From: Streptomyces sp. NBC_01244 | GTDB lineage: Bacteria > Actinomycetota > Actinomycetes > Streptomycetales > Streptomycetaceae | Assembly (NCBI RefSeq): GCF_035987325.1 | Contig: NZ_CP108488.1 | Coordinates: forward strand, 310,001-374,000 | Length of the DNA stretch: 64,000 nucleotides | Direction: 5' to 3' | In this document: piece after piece, positions 16,707 to 25,842 of the stretch | Numbering within the stretch: position 1 is the stretch's first letter | Layout of the letters: every line of letters starts with the position of its first letter | Made by a program: the position numbers and the translations under genes | Notes under the pieces: model-generated | Databases searched by the model: none | Told to the model about the DNA's origin: nothing | Seen by the model: the letters and a program-made list of their open reading frames with translations, nothing else

Positions 16707-19700
16707 GTGCCCCTGATCTTCACCGTCGTCGATGACGTGGGCGACGCCTACGACATCCGGCTCGAAGCCGACCCCGACACCCCGATCGGTGTGATCGCCG
16801 AGGCGATCGCCGAGGCGGGGGGCCGGCCGCTGCCTGCCCCGGCGTTCGGCCTGCAGATGGACGGCGTACGCCTGCCCGCCGACCTGCCGCTACGGGATTC
16901 CCCCCTGCGGGACGCGGCCGTCGTGGGTCTCGGCCGCGCGGCCGAGCCCGCACCCGCCGAACCCGGCGGACTGGTCGAGGTACGGACCGTCGGCGGGCGG
17001 GGCTCCGGAGCGGTGCACCGGCTCGACATGGGCGACTACCGGGTCGGGCTCTCCGCAGAAGGGCTCCCGCAGATCGTGCGGGGCACCCCGGACCACACCT
17101 ACGCCTCCCTGCGCGTGGGGCCCGGCGGGCGCTGCCTGCTCACGGCCCCGCAGACCGGGTCCGGCCCGCTGGAGCTGGACCGGGTCCCGCTCCAGGACGA
17201 TCAGGCCTGGCCGGTCGGCGGTCAGCTCCTGGTGGGCGGCAGCCTGCTCGAACTCTTCACTCCGGAGGGCCCCGACGCCGCCGTCCAGCGGTCCGAGGAC
17301 GGCGCGGGCTGGGACTACAACCGGCCGCCCCGGCTACGGCCGCCGGTGCCCGAGACCAAGTTCACCCTGCCGAGCCCGCCCACGGAGCCGCCCAAGCGCC
17401 CGCTGCCGTACATCGCGGCGATGCTGCCGCTGGTGATGGCCGTGGCCGGCGTGTTCATCTTCGGCCGGCTGTACATGCTGCTGTTCGGCCTGCTGTCGCC
17501 GGTCTCGCTGTTCGCCAACCACTGGTACAACAAGCGCAGCGGCCGCCAGACGTACGCCGAGCTGCTGTCCGAGTACAACGAGAAGAAGGCCCGGATCGAG
17601 GCCGACGCCCAGGAGGCCCTGGTCGCCGAGCGCACCGCGCGTCGTGCCGGTTTCCCGGACCCGGCGACCGTGCTGCTGACCGCGGTGGGACCGCGGCGCC
17701 GGCTGTGGGAGCGCCGGACCTCCGACACCGACTTCCTGGAACTGCGGGTCGGCACCACCGACCGGGCCTCCGCCGTCGTACTGACCGACCCGACGCGGGA
17801 CGAGCACCGGCGCAAGGTGTCGTGGGTGGCGCTCGACGTGCCCGTCACGGTGGCCCTGCGCGAGCACAAGGTGCTGGGCATCTCCGGCGAGGGCCCGGCC
17901 GCCCGCTCGCTGGCCCGCTGGGTCACGGCCCAGGCGGCCGTGCTGCACAGCCCGAAGGACCTGCTGCTGTACGTGCTCACCACCGGCCAGGGCGGCGGCG
18001 AGGACGCGTGGACCTGGGTCCGCTGGCTGCCGCACGTGCGTCAGCACTCCGGCGACGTACTGGCCACGATCGGCACCGACACGGAGACCTCCGCGCGTCG
18101 GGTGGCCGAGCTGACGGCGCTCATCGCAGCCCGTACGGACGCGCGCCGCGACTCCCGCGCCGTCGTCCGCGAGCCGGACGTGCTCGTCGTCCTGGACGGG
18201 GCGCGCCGGCTGCGGTCGCTGCCCGGGGTGGTGCAGATCCTGCGCGACGGGCCGGCCGTCGGGGTGCACGCCGTGTGCCTGGACGCCGAGGAGCGGCTGC
18301 TGCCCGAGGAGTGCCAGGCAGTCGTGGTCGAGGAGCGGGACGGCTCGCTGCGGGTGGGGCTGTCCGGCTCGGCCACCGTGCCGGGCGTGCGGCCCGATGT
18401 CGTCTCACCCGACTGGTGCCGGTCCGTCGCGCGGGCCCTGGGCCCGGTGCGGGACACCGGCGGGGCCGACGAGGAGAGCGCGGTACTACCCGGCGCCGCG
18501 CGGCTGCTCGACGTCCTCGCGCTGGACACGCCGACGCCGGAGCAGATCGCCGCCCGCTGGACGACGGGCGGGCGCACCACCTCGGCGGTCGTGGGCGTAT
18601 CGCTCGACGGCCCGTTCGCGCTCGACCTCAAGCGGGACGGGCCGCACGGCCTGGTCGCCGGAACCACCGGGTCGGGCAAGTCCGAGCTGCTCCAGACCAT
18701 CGTCGCCTCGCTCGCCGTCGCCAACCGCCCCGACGCGATGACCTTCGTGCTCGTCGACTACAAGGGCGGCTCCGCGTTCAAGGACTGCGTGTCACTGCCG
18801 CACACCGTGGGCATGGTGACCGACCTGGACGCCCACCTGGTGGAGCGGGCGCTGACCTCGCTGTCCGCCGAGCTCAAGCGCCGCGAGCACATCCTGGCCG
18901 ATGCCGGCGCGAAGGACATCGAGGACTACATCGACCTGCTGCGGCGCGATCACGGCCGCGCGCCGATGCCCCGGCTGCTCATCGTGATCGACGAGTTCGC
19001 CTCGATGGTGCGTGACCTCCCCGACTTCGTGAAGGGCTTGGTCAACATCGCCCAGCGGGGCCGCTCCCTGGGCATCCACCTGATCCTGGCCACCCAGCGC
19101 CCCGGCGGCGTGGTCTCCCCCGAGATCCGCGCCAACACCAACCTGCGCATCGCCCTGCGCGTGACCGACAGCTCCGAGAGCCAGGACGTCCTGACCTCGC
19201 CGGAGGCGGCGGGCATCTCCAAGGGCACCCCGGGCCGGGCGTACGTCCGCCTCGGCCAGAACTCCCTCGTCCCCTTCCAGGCGGGCCGGGTAGGCGGCCG
19301 CAGGCCCGGCACCGCCGCCGAGTCGGCGCCCGCCCCCTGGGTGGTGCCCCTGGGCTGGAACCAGCTCGGTCAGCCGCTGCCCTCGCGTCCCGGCAGGACG
19401 CGGCAGCGGGAGGAGGACGCGATCACGGACCTCGCCGATCTCGTCGAGGCGATCCGGGGCGCGAACCGGGACATGGACATCCCGCCCCAGCACAGCCCGT
19501 GGCTGCCCGCGCTGCCGACCGTGCTGGTCCCCGAGGCCCTCCCAGTCGTGGCCCCGAGTGCTTCGTACGACCTTCCCCCGGTCGCGTACGGCCTGGTGGA
19601 CGTGCCCGAGGACCAGGCGCAGCGGCCCCTGGTGCTGGACTTCGCCACCCTCGGGCACCTGCACATCGTGGGCTCCCCGCGGGCCGGCCGGTCCCAGACG

Positions 19701-21191
19701 CTGCGCACCATCGCCGGCAGCGCCGCCCGGGCCGTCTCCTCGGCCGATCTGCACCTGTACGGGATCGACTGCGGCAACGGCGCGCTGCTCACGCTGGAGT
19801 CGCTGCCGCACTGCGGGGCCGTGGTCCAGCGCAGCCAGCCCGAGCGGGTGGCGCGGCTGCTGTCCCGGCTGACGAAGGAGGTGACCCGCCGTCAGGAGCT
19901 ACTCGCCGCGCGGGGCGCCGCCGACCTGCCGGAACTGCGCCGGGCGCTGGCGCCCGGCCAGCGGCCCCCGCACGTCCTCGTGCTGCTGGACCGCTGGGAG
20001 GTGTTCGAGAAGACCCTCGGGGAGTACGACGGCGGCGCCCTGTACGACGGGGTGTCGGCCCTGCTCCGGGACGGCTCCAGCGTGGGCATCCACGTGGTGC
20101 TCGCCGGGGACCGCTCGCTCTTCGCGTCCCGGATCAGCTCGACCACCGAGGACAAGCTCGTGCTGCGCCTCAACGAGAAGTCCGAGTACGCCATGATCGG
20201 CGTCAACCAGCGGTCGGTACCGGACGACATCCCGAGCGGCCGCGCGCTGCGGGCCGCCGACAAGTGCGAGGTCCAGATCGCCCTGCTCGGCGAGGACGCG
20301 AGCGGGCAGGGGCAGGCCGCGGAGGTCCAGCGGATCGCCGCCGCGTGCCTGGAGCGGGACGCCGAACTCCCCGATGCGGCACGCCCGTTCCGGGTGGACG
20401 TCCTGCCCGACCGGCTCACGTACGAGCAGGCCTCGGCCTACCGGCCGGGCGGGCAGCCGGGCGGTCAGCCGGGGGCGATGTGGGCGATGGCCGCCGTCGG
20501 TGGTGACCAACTCGTCGCATTGGGGCCGGACTTCACGCTGACGCCCACCTTCCTGGTGGCCGGACCGGCGCGCTCGGGCCGCAGCACCGTGCTGCTGACC
20601 ATGGCCCTGTCACTCATCGACGCGGGCACGCCGGTCGTGGTCGGGGCCCCGCGCCGCTCGCCGCTGCGGGACCTGGCGGGCCGGCCGGGGGTGCTCGCCG
20701 TCTTCGACGGAGCCGACATCGATCCGGAGGCCCTGGAGGACGTCCTCGGCAGCGCCCCGGGCGGAGCCGTGGTGATCCTGGACGACGCTGACCTGCTGCT
20801 CCAGACCCAGGCCGAGGACATCCTCAACCGGATCGCGCGGACCGGGGCCGAGACCAAGCAGGGGCTGATCGCGTCGGGCCAGCTCGACCGGATCTCCTCC
20901 GCGTACTCGGGCTGGAGCGCGGACATGCGGCGCAACCGGCAGGGCATGCTGCTCAGTCCACAGAACGTCAGCGACGGCGACCTCATCGGCGCGAAGATCC
21001 CGCGCAGCAGGCTGGGCGGAGGCCGGGTCGGGCGGGGAATGCTGCACCTGGGCGACGGCGTGCTGCGCACGGTCCAGGTGCCGGAGGCGGTCCTGGAGAC
21101 ATGGACGGCACCGGCCGCGCCACTGGAGTCGGAGCCGGGTGACGCGCCCGAGCCACTGGCGGCGGACGACGCGGCCGGAGCCGAGGGCTGA
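16707..21191 (+). CDS. essC-like: Type VII secretion FtsK/SpoIIIE ATPase (EssC/EccC-like) with ubiquitin-like and FHA-like N-terminus
   Basis: 1,494 residues from GTG 16707, with AGGAGG six bases upstream. Order: ubiquitin/YukD-like domain (~1-80); FHA-like beta domain (~95-195); membrane segments (~231-275); a linker; then three FtsK-type P-loop domains. The first has an intact Walker A, GTTGSGKSELL (~652-662), and Walker B LLIVIDEF (~756). In the second (GSPRAGRSQT, ~988) and third (GPARSGRST, ~1285) the Walker lysine is arginine, so they are probably weak or inactive ATPases. This is the motor that drives WXG100-type substrates through the membrane. Having all ATPase domains in one chain resembles EssC; typical EccC lacks the N-terminal extension. 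It is the core of the locus. Confidence 0.9.
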   Translation: MPLIFTVVDDVGDAYDIRLEADPDTPIGVIAEAIAEAGGRPLPAPAFGLQMDGVRLPADLPLRDSPLRDAAVVGLGRAAEPAPAEPGGLVEVRTVGGRGSGAVHRLDMGDYRVGLSAEGLPQIVRGTPDHTYASLRVGPGGRCLLTAPQTGSGPLELDRVPLQDDQAWPVGGQLLVGGSLLELFTPEGPDAAVQRSEDGAGWDYNRPPRLRPPVPETKFTLPSPPTEPPKRPLPYIAAMLPLVMAVAGVFIFGRLYMLLFGLLSPVSLFANHWYNKRSGRQTYAELLSEYNEKKARIEADAQEALVAERTARRAGFPDPATVLLTAVGPRRRLWERRTSDTDFLELRVGTTDRASAVVLTDPTRDEHRRKVSWVALDVPVTVALREHKVLGISGEGPAARSLARWVTAQAAVLHSPKDLLLYVLTTGQGGGEDAWTWVRWLPHVRQHSGDVLATIGTDTETSARRVAELTALIAARTDARRDSRAVVREPDVLVVLDGARRLRSLPGVVQILRDGPAVGVHAVCLDAEERLLPEECQAVVVEERDGSLRVGLSGSATVPGVRPDVVSPDWCRSVARALGPVRDTGGADEESAVLPGAARLLDVLALDTPTPEQIAARWTTGGRTTSAVVGVSLDGPFALDLKRDGPHGLVAGTTGSGKSELLQTIVASLAVANRPDAMTFVLVDYKGGSAFKDCVSLPHTVGMVTDLDAHLVERALTSLSAELKRREHILADAGAKDIEDYIDLLRRDHGRAPMPRLLIVIDEFASMVRDLPDFVKGLVNIAQRGRSLGIHLILATQRPGGVVSPEIRANTNLRIALRVTDSSESQDVLTSPEAAGISKGTPGRAYVRLGQNSLVPFQAGRVGGRRPGTAAESAPAPWVVPLGWNQLGQPLPSRPGRTRQREEDAITDLADLVEAIRGANRDMDIPPQHSPWLPALPTVLVPEALPVVAPSASYDLPPVAYGLVDVPEDQAQRPLVLDFATLGHLHIVGSPRAGRSQTLRTIAGSAARAVSSADLHLYGIDCGNGALLTLESLPHCGAVVQRSQPERVARLLSRLTKEVTRRQELLAARGAADLPELRRALAPGQRPPHVLVLLDRWEVFEKTLGEYDGGALYDGVSALLRDGSSVGIHVVLAGDRSLFASRISSTTEDKLVLRLNEKSEYAMIGVNQRSVPDDIPSGRALRAADKCEVQIALLGEDASGQGQAAEVQRIAAACLERDAELPDAARPFRVDVLPDRLTYEQASAYRPGGQPGGQPGAMWAMAAVGGDQLVALGPDFTLTPTFLVAGPARSGRSTVLLTMALSLIDAGTPVVVGAPRRSPLRDLAGRPGVLAVFDGADIDPEALEDVLGSAPGGAVVILDDADLLLQTQAEDILNRIARTGAETKQGLIASGQLDRISSAYSGWSADMRRNRQGMLLSPQNVSDGDLIGAKIPRSRLGGGRVGRGMLHLGDGVLRTVQVPEAVLETWTAPAAPLESEPGDAPEPLAADDAAGAEG

Positions 21192-21210
21192 GGCCCGGGC
21201 CGGACACGCA

Positions 21211-21246
21211 AGCGGGCTCCCGCGCCTTCCGGCGCGGGAGCCCGCT
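21211..21246. terminator. Bidirectional hairpin terminator
   Basis: Perfect 16-bp arms (21211-21226 and 21231-21246) around a TTCC loop, located between the convergent ATPase gene and the proline-rich protein gene. Confidence 0.9.
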
Positions 21247-21270
21247 GCTGTATCGGGGGTGGTGGGGCGG

Positions 21271-22791
21271 TCAGGTGCCGTTGTCGTTCGTGTTGCCCAC
21301 CAGCGGCGGGGCGTGCACGGTCCCGCTCCACGTGCCGGCGGTCGCGCCCGGGGCGTAGATGGTGCCGCCGAACGCGGTGGAGGCGCCGATGGTGCCCGGG
21401 ACCTGCTGCCAGCCCCAGACACCGGTCTTCAGGTCCTGGATGTACTGGTTCACGAAGCCGGGGTTGTTCGGCAGGATCGACGGGGGCGGCGACGAGGGAG
21501 CCGTCGAGGGCGGCCCCGACGGGGGCATCGGAGTGTTCTCCGGGGTGCTGGGCCGCGTACTGGGGAGCGGAATGTTCTCCGGAGCGTCCGGAGTGGGAGG
21601 CCGGCTGGTGGGCGGGGTGTAGAAGGCGTCGTCGCTGGAGGAGGAGGACGGCGGCCGGCTGCCGGGCGGGGTGTAGAAGGCGTCGTCGCTGGAGGAGGAC
21701 GGCGGCCGGGAGGGCGGCAGCGGCGGCTCGCCCGGCGCCGGGCGCGGCGTGGACGGCGGCAGCGGCGGCTCGGCCGGAGGCCGGGGCACGAGCGGGATGT
21801 CGTCGGCGGCCCCGGGCGCCGGGGGTTTCACGGGGCCGCCCCGGATGCCCCTGATGTTCTGGATGACGCCCTTGCCGATGCCGCCCCACCCGGCGGCGAT
21901 GCCCTTGACCACGGCGAAGCCGCCGAAGGCCGCGCCGAGAACGCCGAGGACGATTCCGGCGATGTCCCAGTCGCCGGTTACCGCTCCTCTGGCGATGTTG
22001 ATGCCGAGCGGGACGAGGCCCATGATCAGACTGACGGCGCCCAGGACGAGCCCCAGCGCCCCGAGTCCGGGGATGAGGAAGGAGATCACGCCGAGGACGG
22101 CGCTGATGATGCCGAACGCCGAGCCGATGGTGTCCCAGAGCTTGTCCCAGAAGTTCTTCTGCTTGACCGCCTTGTCCTCGGCGTCGCCCATCGCGACTGC
22201 CGCCGTCGAGGCGTCGGCCACCCGCAGCCCCCTGGCCTCCAGGGCCAGGTTCTTGGCCGCGTCCAGTGCGCTCTGGGCCGCGTCGACGCCGGCGGTGGCG
22301 GACCGTGCCTCGTCCCTGGCCCGGTCCATGGCCTGCCGGGCGGCGAGTTTCGCCGACTCGTCGTCGGGCGGTGGCGGCGCGGCGTTGTCCAGCCCCGTGA
22401 CCGCCGCCGAGGCCGACCTCGCGGTGGCGATGGCCGAGGTCAGATCGGCCTTCGCCAGCTGGCCGTCGGCCAGGGCCCGGGCCGCCTTGTCCTGGTGGTC
22501 GCGCAACTTGGGGGCGTAGGCCTCGACCGCGTCGGCGGCCATGTCGTAGGAGTCCCGGAGCGCGGCCACCTGGTTGGGCAGCTCGTCGAGCACCTTCTTC
22601 AGGGCCTCCATGGCCTTGCCCTTGCCCAGGTCCTGGTTCTTGATCCGGTCGAAGGTGCCGAAGGCGTCGCCCGCCTCCTCGGACACCGTCCGGTACTCCT
22701 TGGCCAGGTTCTTCAGTATCTCGGGATCGCCAGGGGTCGGATCCTGGTCCAGGTCCAGGACCGCCCATTCGGCCAGTGCCGGACGTGCCAT
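21271..22791 (-). CDS. Proline-rich candidate type VII substrate with helical N-terminal domain
   Basis: 506 residues from ATG 22791. Residues ~1-215 are long amphipathic helices resembling the WXG100/LXG-type helical domain of type VII substrates, opening with PEILKNLAKEYRTVSEEAGD. Residues ~225-310 hold several Gly/Ala/Leu-rich hydrophobic helices, potentially membrane-inserting. Residues ~320-430 are Pro/Ser-rich with two copies of a SSSSDDAFYTPP block. The last ~70 residues (FVNQYIQDLKTGVWGW onwards) form a small unknown domain. It is transcribed toward the ATPase, downstream of the next small gene. A secreted or membrane effector/scaffold is plausible; no enzymatic motif is visible. Confidence 0.7.
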   Translation of the reverse strand: MARPALAEWAVLDLDQDPTPGDPEILKNLAKEYRTVSEEAGDAFGTFDRIKNQDLGKGKAMEALKKVLDELPNQVAALRDSYDMAADAVEAYAPKLRDHQDKAARALADGQLAKADLTSAIATARSASAAVTGLDNAAPPPPDDESAKLAARQAMDRARDEARSATAGVDAAQSALDAAKNLALEARGLRVADASTAAVAMGDAEDKAVKQKNFWDKLWDTIGSAFGIISAVLGVISFLIPGLGALGLVLGAVSLIMGLVPLGINIARGAVTGDWDIAGIVLGVLGAAFGGFAVVKGIAAGWGGIGKGVIQNIRGIRGGPVKPPAPGAADDIPLVPRPPAEPPLPPSTPRPAPGEPPLPPSRPPSSSSDDAFYTPPGSRPPSSSSSDDAFYTPPTSRPPTPDAPENIPLPSTRPSTPENTPMPPSGPPSTAPSSPPPSILPNNPGFVNQYIQDLKTGVWGWQQVPGTIGASTAFGGTIYAPGATAGTWSGTVHAPPLVGNTNDNGT

Positions 22792-22842
22792 CGCGTCGGC
22801 CTCGCTTTCTGCTGTCTGGGAAGGGGAGGGCAGTCAGAGCGC

Positions 22843-23487
22843 TCAGGGCAGGAACCGCAGGGTCCCGCTGATGGCGTCGAAGAGGTCGAAGAATGCGTCC
22901 ACCAGGCCGAGGTTGGGCGTGGAGCTGGAGACCACCATGAAGTCCCGGCTGTGCGGTACGGGCACGATGGTGTGCATCAAGGCGGTGCGCACGGTGCCGT
23001 TCCCCCAGTAGTCCACGTCCTCGATGGCGGTGGCGCGTCCCACGGCGCCGAGCCCCGGCACATCCACGAGTTCCACCTTGTTCGCCCGGGTGCCCCTGCC
23101 CATCGGGTTCTCGGAGTTCTTCAGGGCCACGGGAATGAGCAGCTCGGCGAGGTCCGTCGAGGAGTCCTCGGGCGGGGACACCCGCATCACCACGGTCGTC
23201 GCGCTCAGCGTGGCGGCCGCCTCGGTGAACTTGACCATCCCGGCCACCTGCAGCGCGCCGCGGGCGTGGGCCTCGCGCGCCGTCTTGCGGGTGGACCGGA
23301 TCAGCGCGTCGACGACCTCGCGGTCGGCTTCGGCCCCCTCCGCCTGCCCCTCGATCATGCGGCGGATTGCCGCGTCCCTGCTGTGCCCGTCGAGGTCGAG
23401 GGTCCACCAGGAGTCGGGGTAGCCCATGGTGAACCGCTGCGGTGCCGCCTCCGCGGTCGTGCTCGTCGTACCGGCTGTCTGTGCCAT
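22843..23487 (-). CDS. Uncharacterised type VII-associated protein
   Basis: 214 residues; ATG 23487 has GGGAG nine bases upstream. No signal peptide or membrane helix. The sequence has an N-terminal MGYPDSWWTLDLDG stretch, a central helical part (REVVDALIRSTRKTAREA) and a beta-rich second half ending SGTLRFLP. I do not recognise the family. It sits 51 bases upstream of the large candidate substrate and downstream of two WXG100-like genes, in the same direction. A cytosolic chaperone or adaptor, comparable in role to EspG, is one possibility, on context alone. Confidence 0.65.
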   Translation of the reverse strand: MAQTAGTTSTTAEAAPQRFTMGYPDSWWTLDLDGHSRDAAIRRMIEGQAEGAEADREVVDALIRSTRKTAREAHARGALQVAGMVKFTEAAATLSATTVVMRVSPPEDSSTDLAELLIPVALKNSENPMGRGTRANKVELVDVPGLGAVGRATAIEDVDYWGNGTVRTALMHTIVPVPHSRDFMVVSSSTPNLGLVDAFFDLFDAISGTLRFLP

Positions 23488-23527
23488 CGAACTCGTCTCC
23501 CTTCCGCCCTACGGGGCTTCGGTGCGG

Positions 23528-23568
23528 CCGGTCGCCGGGGGGCTCGCGCGGAGCCCCCCGGGGACCGG
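23528..23568 (-). terminator. Intra-locus hairpin (attenuator-like)
   Basis: Arms 23528-23545 and 23551-23568 are 18 bases with a single mismatch around GCGCG. It lies just after the stop of the WXG100-like gene at 23580 and before the 214-residue gene, so it may lower expression of the downstream pair relative to the small proteins. Confidence 0.6.
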
Positions 23569-23579
23569 CCCCACCGGTG

Positions 23580-23861
23580 CTATTCGAATCCCGACGTGGT
23601 CTCGCTGTCCGTCTTCTCGAAGTTGTCGATGACGCCCTGGTTCGCTTCCCTGAACGCCTCCACGTTTTCCTGGACCCGCTCGTGGCCGGCCTTCCAGGCG
23701 CCGTCGAAGTCGTTGACGGCCTTGATGAGCGCGGGATCGCCCACGTCCTGTTCGCTCCCGACGCGCTGCAGGCCGGTCTTCGTCTCGATCCGCTCCTGGA
23801 TGTCGGAGAGCAGCTTGATGACGTCCTTCAGCTCGTCGAGGGGTATCTCGATCGTCGCCAT
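23580..23861 (-). CDS. WXG100-family-like small secreted protein
   Basis: 93 residues, entirely helical in pattern, with a central turn at FDGAWKAGHERV, where Trp occupies the WXG position, and a C-terminal FEKTD matching the [Y/F]xxxD/E export signature. Length and helix-turn-helix layout fit ESAT-6/WXG100 proteins, which dimerise and are exported by the type VII ATPase. It ends TTSGFE, nearly the same tail as its upstream partner (TTSGIG), suggesting the two form a pair and descend from one ancestor. ATG 23861 follows GAAAGGGAG. Confidence 0.8.
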   Translation of the reverse strand: MATIEIPLDELKDVIKLLSDIQERIETKTGLQRVGSEQDVGDPALIKAVNDFDGAWKAGHERVQENVEAFREANQGVIDNFEKTDSETTSGFE

Positions 23862-24013
23862 GACTCCCTTTCTCCACCGCGCGCGGCTGTGCGGCTCTAC
23901 CGCCCCGCGGCTCTACGGCTCCACGCCCCGCGGCCCCGCCGAACGGCCGGGGGCCGGGTTCCGGGCCGCCGAGGCGCCCGCAACCCGGCCCGGTGCCGTG
24001 GTCGGCCGAGGCG

Positions 24014-24310
24014 TCAGCCGATCCCGGAAGTGGTCTGGTCGTCGGTCTGGACGAACGCCTCGGCGGTCTTCTTCAGGTACTCGCTGATCTGCGTCATCTC
24101 CTCGACACCCGTCTCCAGTTGGCGCTGGAAGTTCTCCCACATCGGCGCGAACTTGGCCTTCGACTGCGGGGTGTCGTACGAGTTGTCGACCACGTGGTCG
24201 ATCTTGTTCTTCGCCTCCTTGATGGCGTCGAGCATCCGCTGCTTCTGGTTGTCCATCCAGACGGCGGCTTCCTGCATCTCCTCCGGGCTGACCCTGATGT
24301 TGCCCGCCAT
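24014..24310 (-). CDS. WXG100-family-like small secreted protein
   Basis: 98 residues from ATG 24310, with GAAGGACA upstream. Begins MAGNIRVSPEEMQEAA, typical of WXG100 proteins. Two helices flank a turn at FAPMWENFQRQL (Trp kept, Gly not), and FVQTD near the end matches the export motif FxxxD. Probably forms a heterodimer with the 93-residue neighbour 152 bases downstream. A lone GGTTCACG at 24390-24397 lies upstream and resembles the array half-site by the ATPase gene. Confidence 0.85.
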   Translation of the reverse strand: MAGNIRVSPEEMQEAAVWMDNQKQRMLDAIKEAKNKIDHVVDNSYDTPQSKAKFAPMWENFQRQLETGVEEMTQISEYLKKTAEAFVQTDDQTTSGIG

Positions 24311-24408
24311 GTCGGTGTCCTTCCGTCCTTCGTGGAACGGCGTCCGGCTCCCGGCGCCGTACGCGGTCCTACGCACCCCCGAAGGAAACGGTTCACGGGC
24401 GGCGCGGC

Positions 24409-25842
24409 CTAGAGCTCCGAGCGCGGCAGCTCCAGAACGAAGGCGGTGTCGCCGGCCCCGCTGCGCAGGGTCAGGGTGCCGCCGTGCGCGGTCACCAGGG
24501 ATCGGGCCACCGCGAGGCCGAGACCGCTGCCGCCGTTCACTCGGCTGCGGGCCTTGTCCACGCGGTAGAACCGGTCGAAGATCCGGTGCTGGTCGGCGTC
24601 CGTGATGCCGGGCCCCGTGTCGGCCACGACCAAACGGGCGGCCCCCGGAGTCACGCCCACCGTCAGCGAAACACGCGTCCCCGCGGGCGTGTGGACGGCC
24701 GCGTTGGTGAGCAGATTGTCGAGCACCTGACGGACGCGGACGGGGTCGAGGCTCAGCGGCAGCGGCCGGGACCCCGCGTCGAGGGTGAGCGGATGACCGG
24801 GATGGACGGCGCGGAAGGCGTCGGCGGCCTGCCGGGCGAGCTCCGCCAGATCGCACGGTTCCATGCGCAGCGGCGCGTCCACCTCGGCGGCGTCGAGCCG
24901 GGCGAGCAGCAGGAGATCGTCGAGGAGGATGCCCATGCGGGCGGCTTCGGAGCGCAGTCGGGCGAGGTGCCTGTCGCGCTCCTCGGGGATGTTGGCGGCG
25001 GCGTACTGGAACAGGTCCGCGTAGCCGCGTACCGACATGAGCGGGGTGCGCAGTTCGTGCGAGGCGTCGGCGACGAAGCGGCGCAGCCGCTGCTCGGCCT
25101 CGGCGCGTACGGCCAGGGAGTCGTCGATGTGTTCCAGCATCGTGTTGAAAGCAGTGCGCAGTTCCTCGACCTCGGGTCCGCCGCCGGACCGGTCGGCGCG
25201 CAGCGGCAGGCGGGCCGCCGACTCCGTGAGGTCGTGCGAGGCGATGCCGTGTGCGGTGTGCGCCATGTCGCTGAGCGGTTTCAGGCCGCGCCGCAGCAGG
25301 ATCCGCCCGAAGGCGACGAGGGCCAGCAGGGCGACCGTGAACGCGATCACCTGGACCGTGATCAGCTGCTCCACCGTCTCCTCGATCTCCGCCATCGGGG
25401 CGGCGCTGACCAGGACGACTCCTGGCACTACCTCGCAGGCCCGCAGCCGGTAGGCGCCCTTCCCCGCGAGCTGCGCGGTGCTCGTCAGGTCGCCGTCGGA
25501 GTCGGCGCGCGCCTGAGCGAGGGCGGTGAACTCCCCGGTGTCGTCCGGGACATCGGCGGGCCGGCGCAGCGCCGCCGTGCCATCACTGACGTCGTAGACA
25601 GCCGTGTACCACCCGTAGTACGGCTGTCGCTTGACCGTGCCGTGCTCGGCGGCGTCCTTGGCCTGCGTGTTCTGCACCAGCTTCAGCTGGGCGACCTGCT
25701 GGTGTCCCAGGTAGTCGCGCATGTACGCGGTCAGCGACGTGCCGACGACGGCGAACGCCAGCAGCGACAGCACGCCGAGGCCGAGCGCGAGCCGGGTTCC
25801 GAGGCGGAGTCTGCGGTACGTGTCGCGCAGCCGCGCGCTCAT
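24409..25842 (-). CDS. Sensor histidine kinase
   Basis: 477 residues; ATG 25842 overlaps the response-regulator TGA (ATGA). Two membrane helices (~18-40 and ~188-207) bracket an extracytoplasmic sensor domain of ~145 residues that contains a single Cys. A HAMP linker follows, then the HisKA box with phospho-acceptor His262 (VADASHELRTPLMSV). HATPase motifs are N-box LDNLLTNAAVH, DTGPGI and GGSGLGLAVA. It phosphorylates the partner regulator. The pair lies between the type VII genes and the flavin electron-transfer genes and could serve either; the divergent arrangement favours the latter. Confidence 0.9.
   Translation of the reverse strand: MSARLRDTYRRLRLGTRLALGLGVLSLLAFAVVGTSLTAYMRDYLGHQQVAQLKLVQNTQAKDAAEHGTVKRQPYYGWYTAVYDVSDGTAALRRPADVPDDTGEFTALAQARADSDGDLTSTAQLAGKGAYRLRACEVVPGVVLVSAAPMAEIEETVEQLITVQVIAFTVALLALVAFGRILLRRGLKPLSDMAHTAHGIASHDLTESAARLPLRADRSGGGPEVEELRTAFNTMLEHIDDSLAVRAEAEQRLRRFVADASHELRTPLMSVRGYADLFQYAAANIPEERDRHLARLRSEAARMGILLDDLLLLARLDAAEVDAPLRMEPCDLAELARQAADAFRAVHPGHPLTLDAGSRPLPLSLDPVRVRQVLDNLLTNAAVHTPAGTRVSLTVGVTPGAARLVVADTGPGITDADQHRIFDRFYRVDKARSRVNGGSGLGLAVARSLVTAHGGTLTLRSGAGDTAFVLELPRSEL

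Noticed and set aside
21616..21720. Possible CRISPR-like or regulatory repeat
   Set aside because: The duplicated ~40-base blocks encode the SSSSDDAFYTPP linker repeats of the candidate effector.
20465..23407. 980-codon minus-strand and 982-codon plus-strand (21139-24087) frames across the type VII genes
   Set aside because: Both are antisense or out-of-frame shadows of genes with clear domains, and they cross several real stops, starts and a terminator hairpin.
24390..24397. Single GGTTCACG as proof of a shared regulon
   Set aside because: A 7-8-base match is expected several times by chance in 64 kb; kept only as supporting context for the four-copy array.
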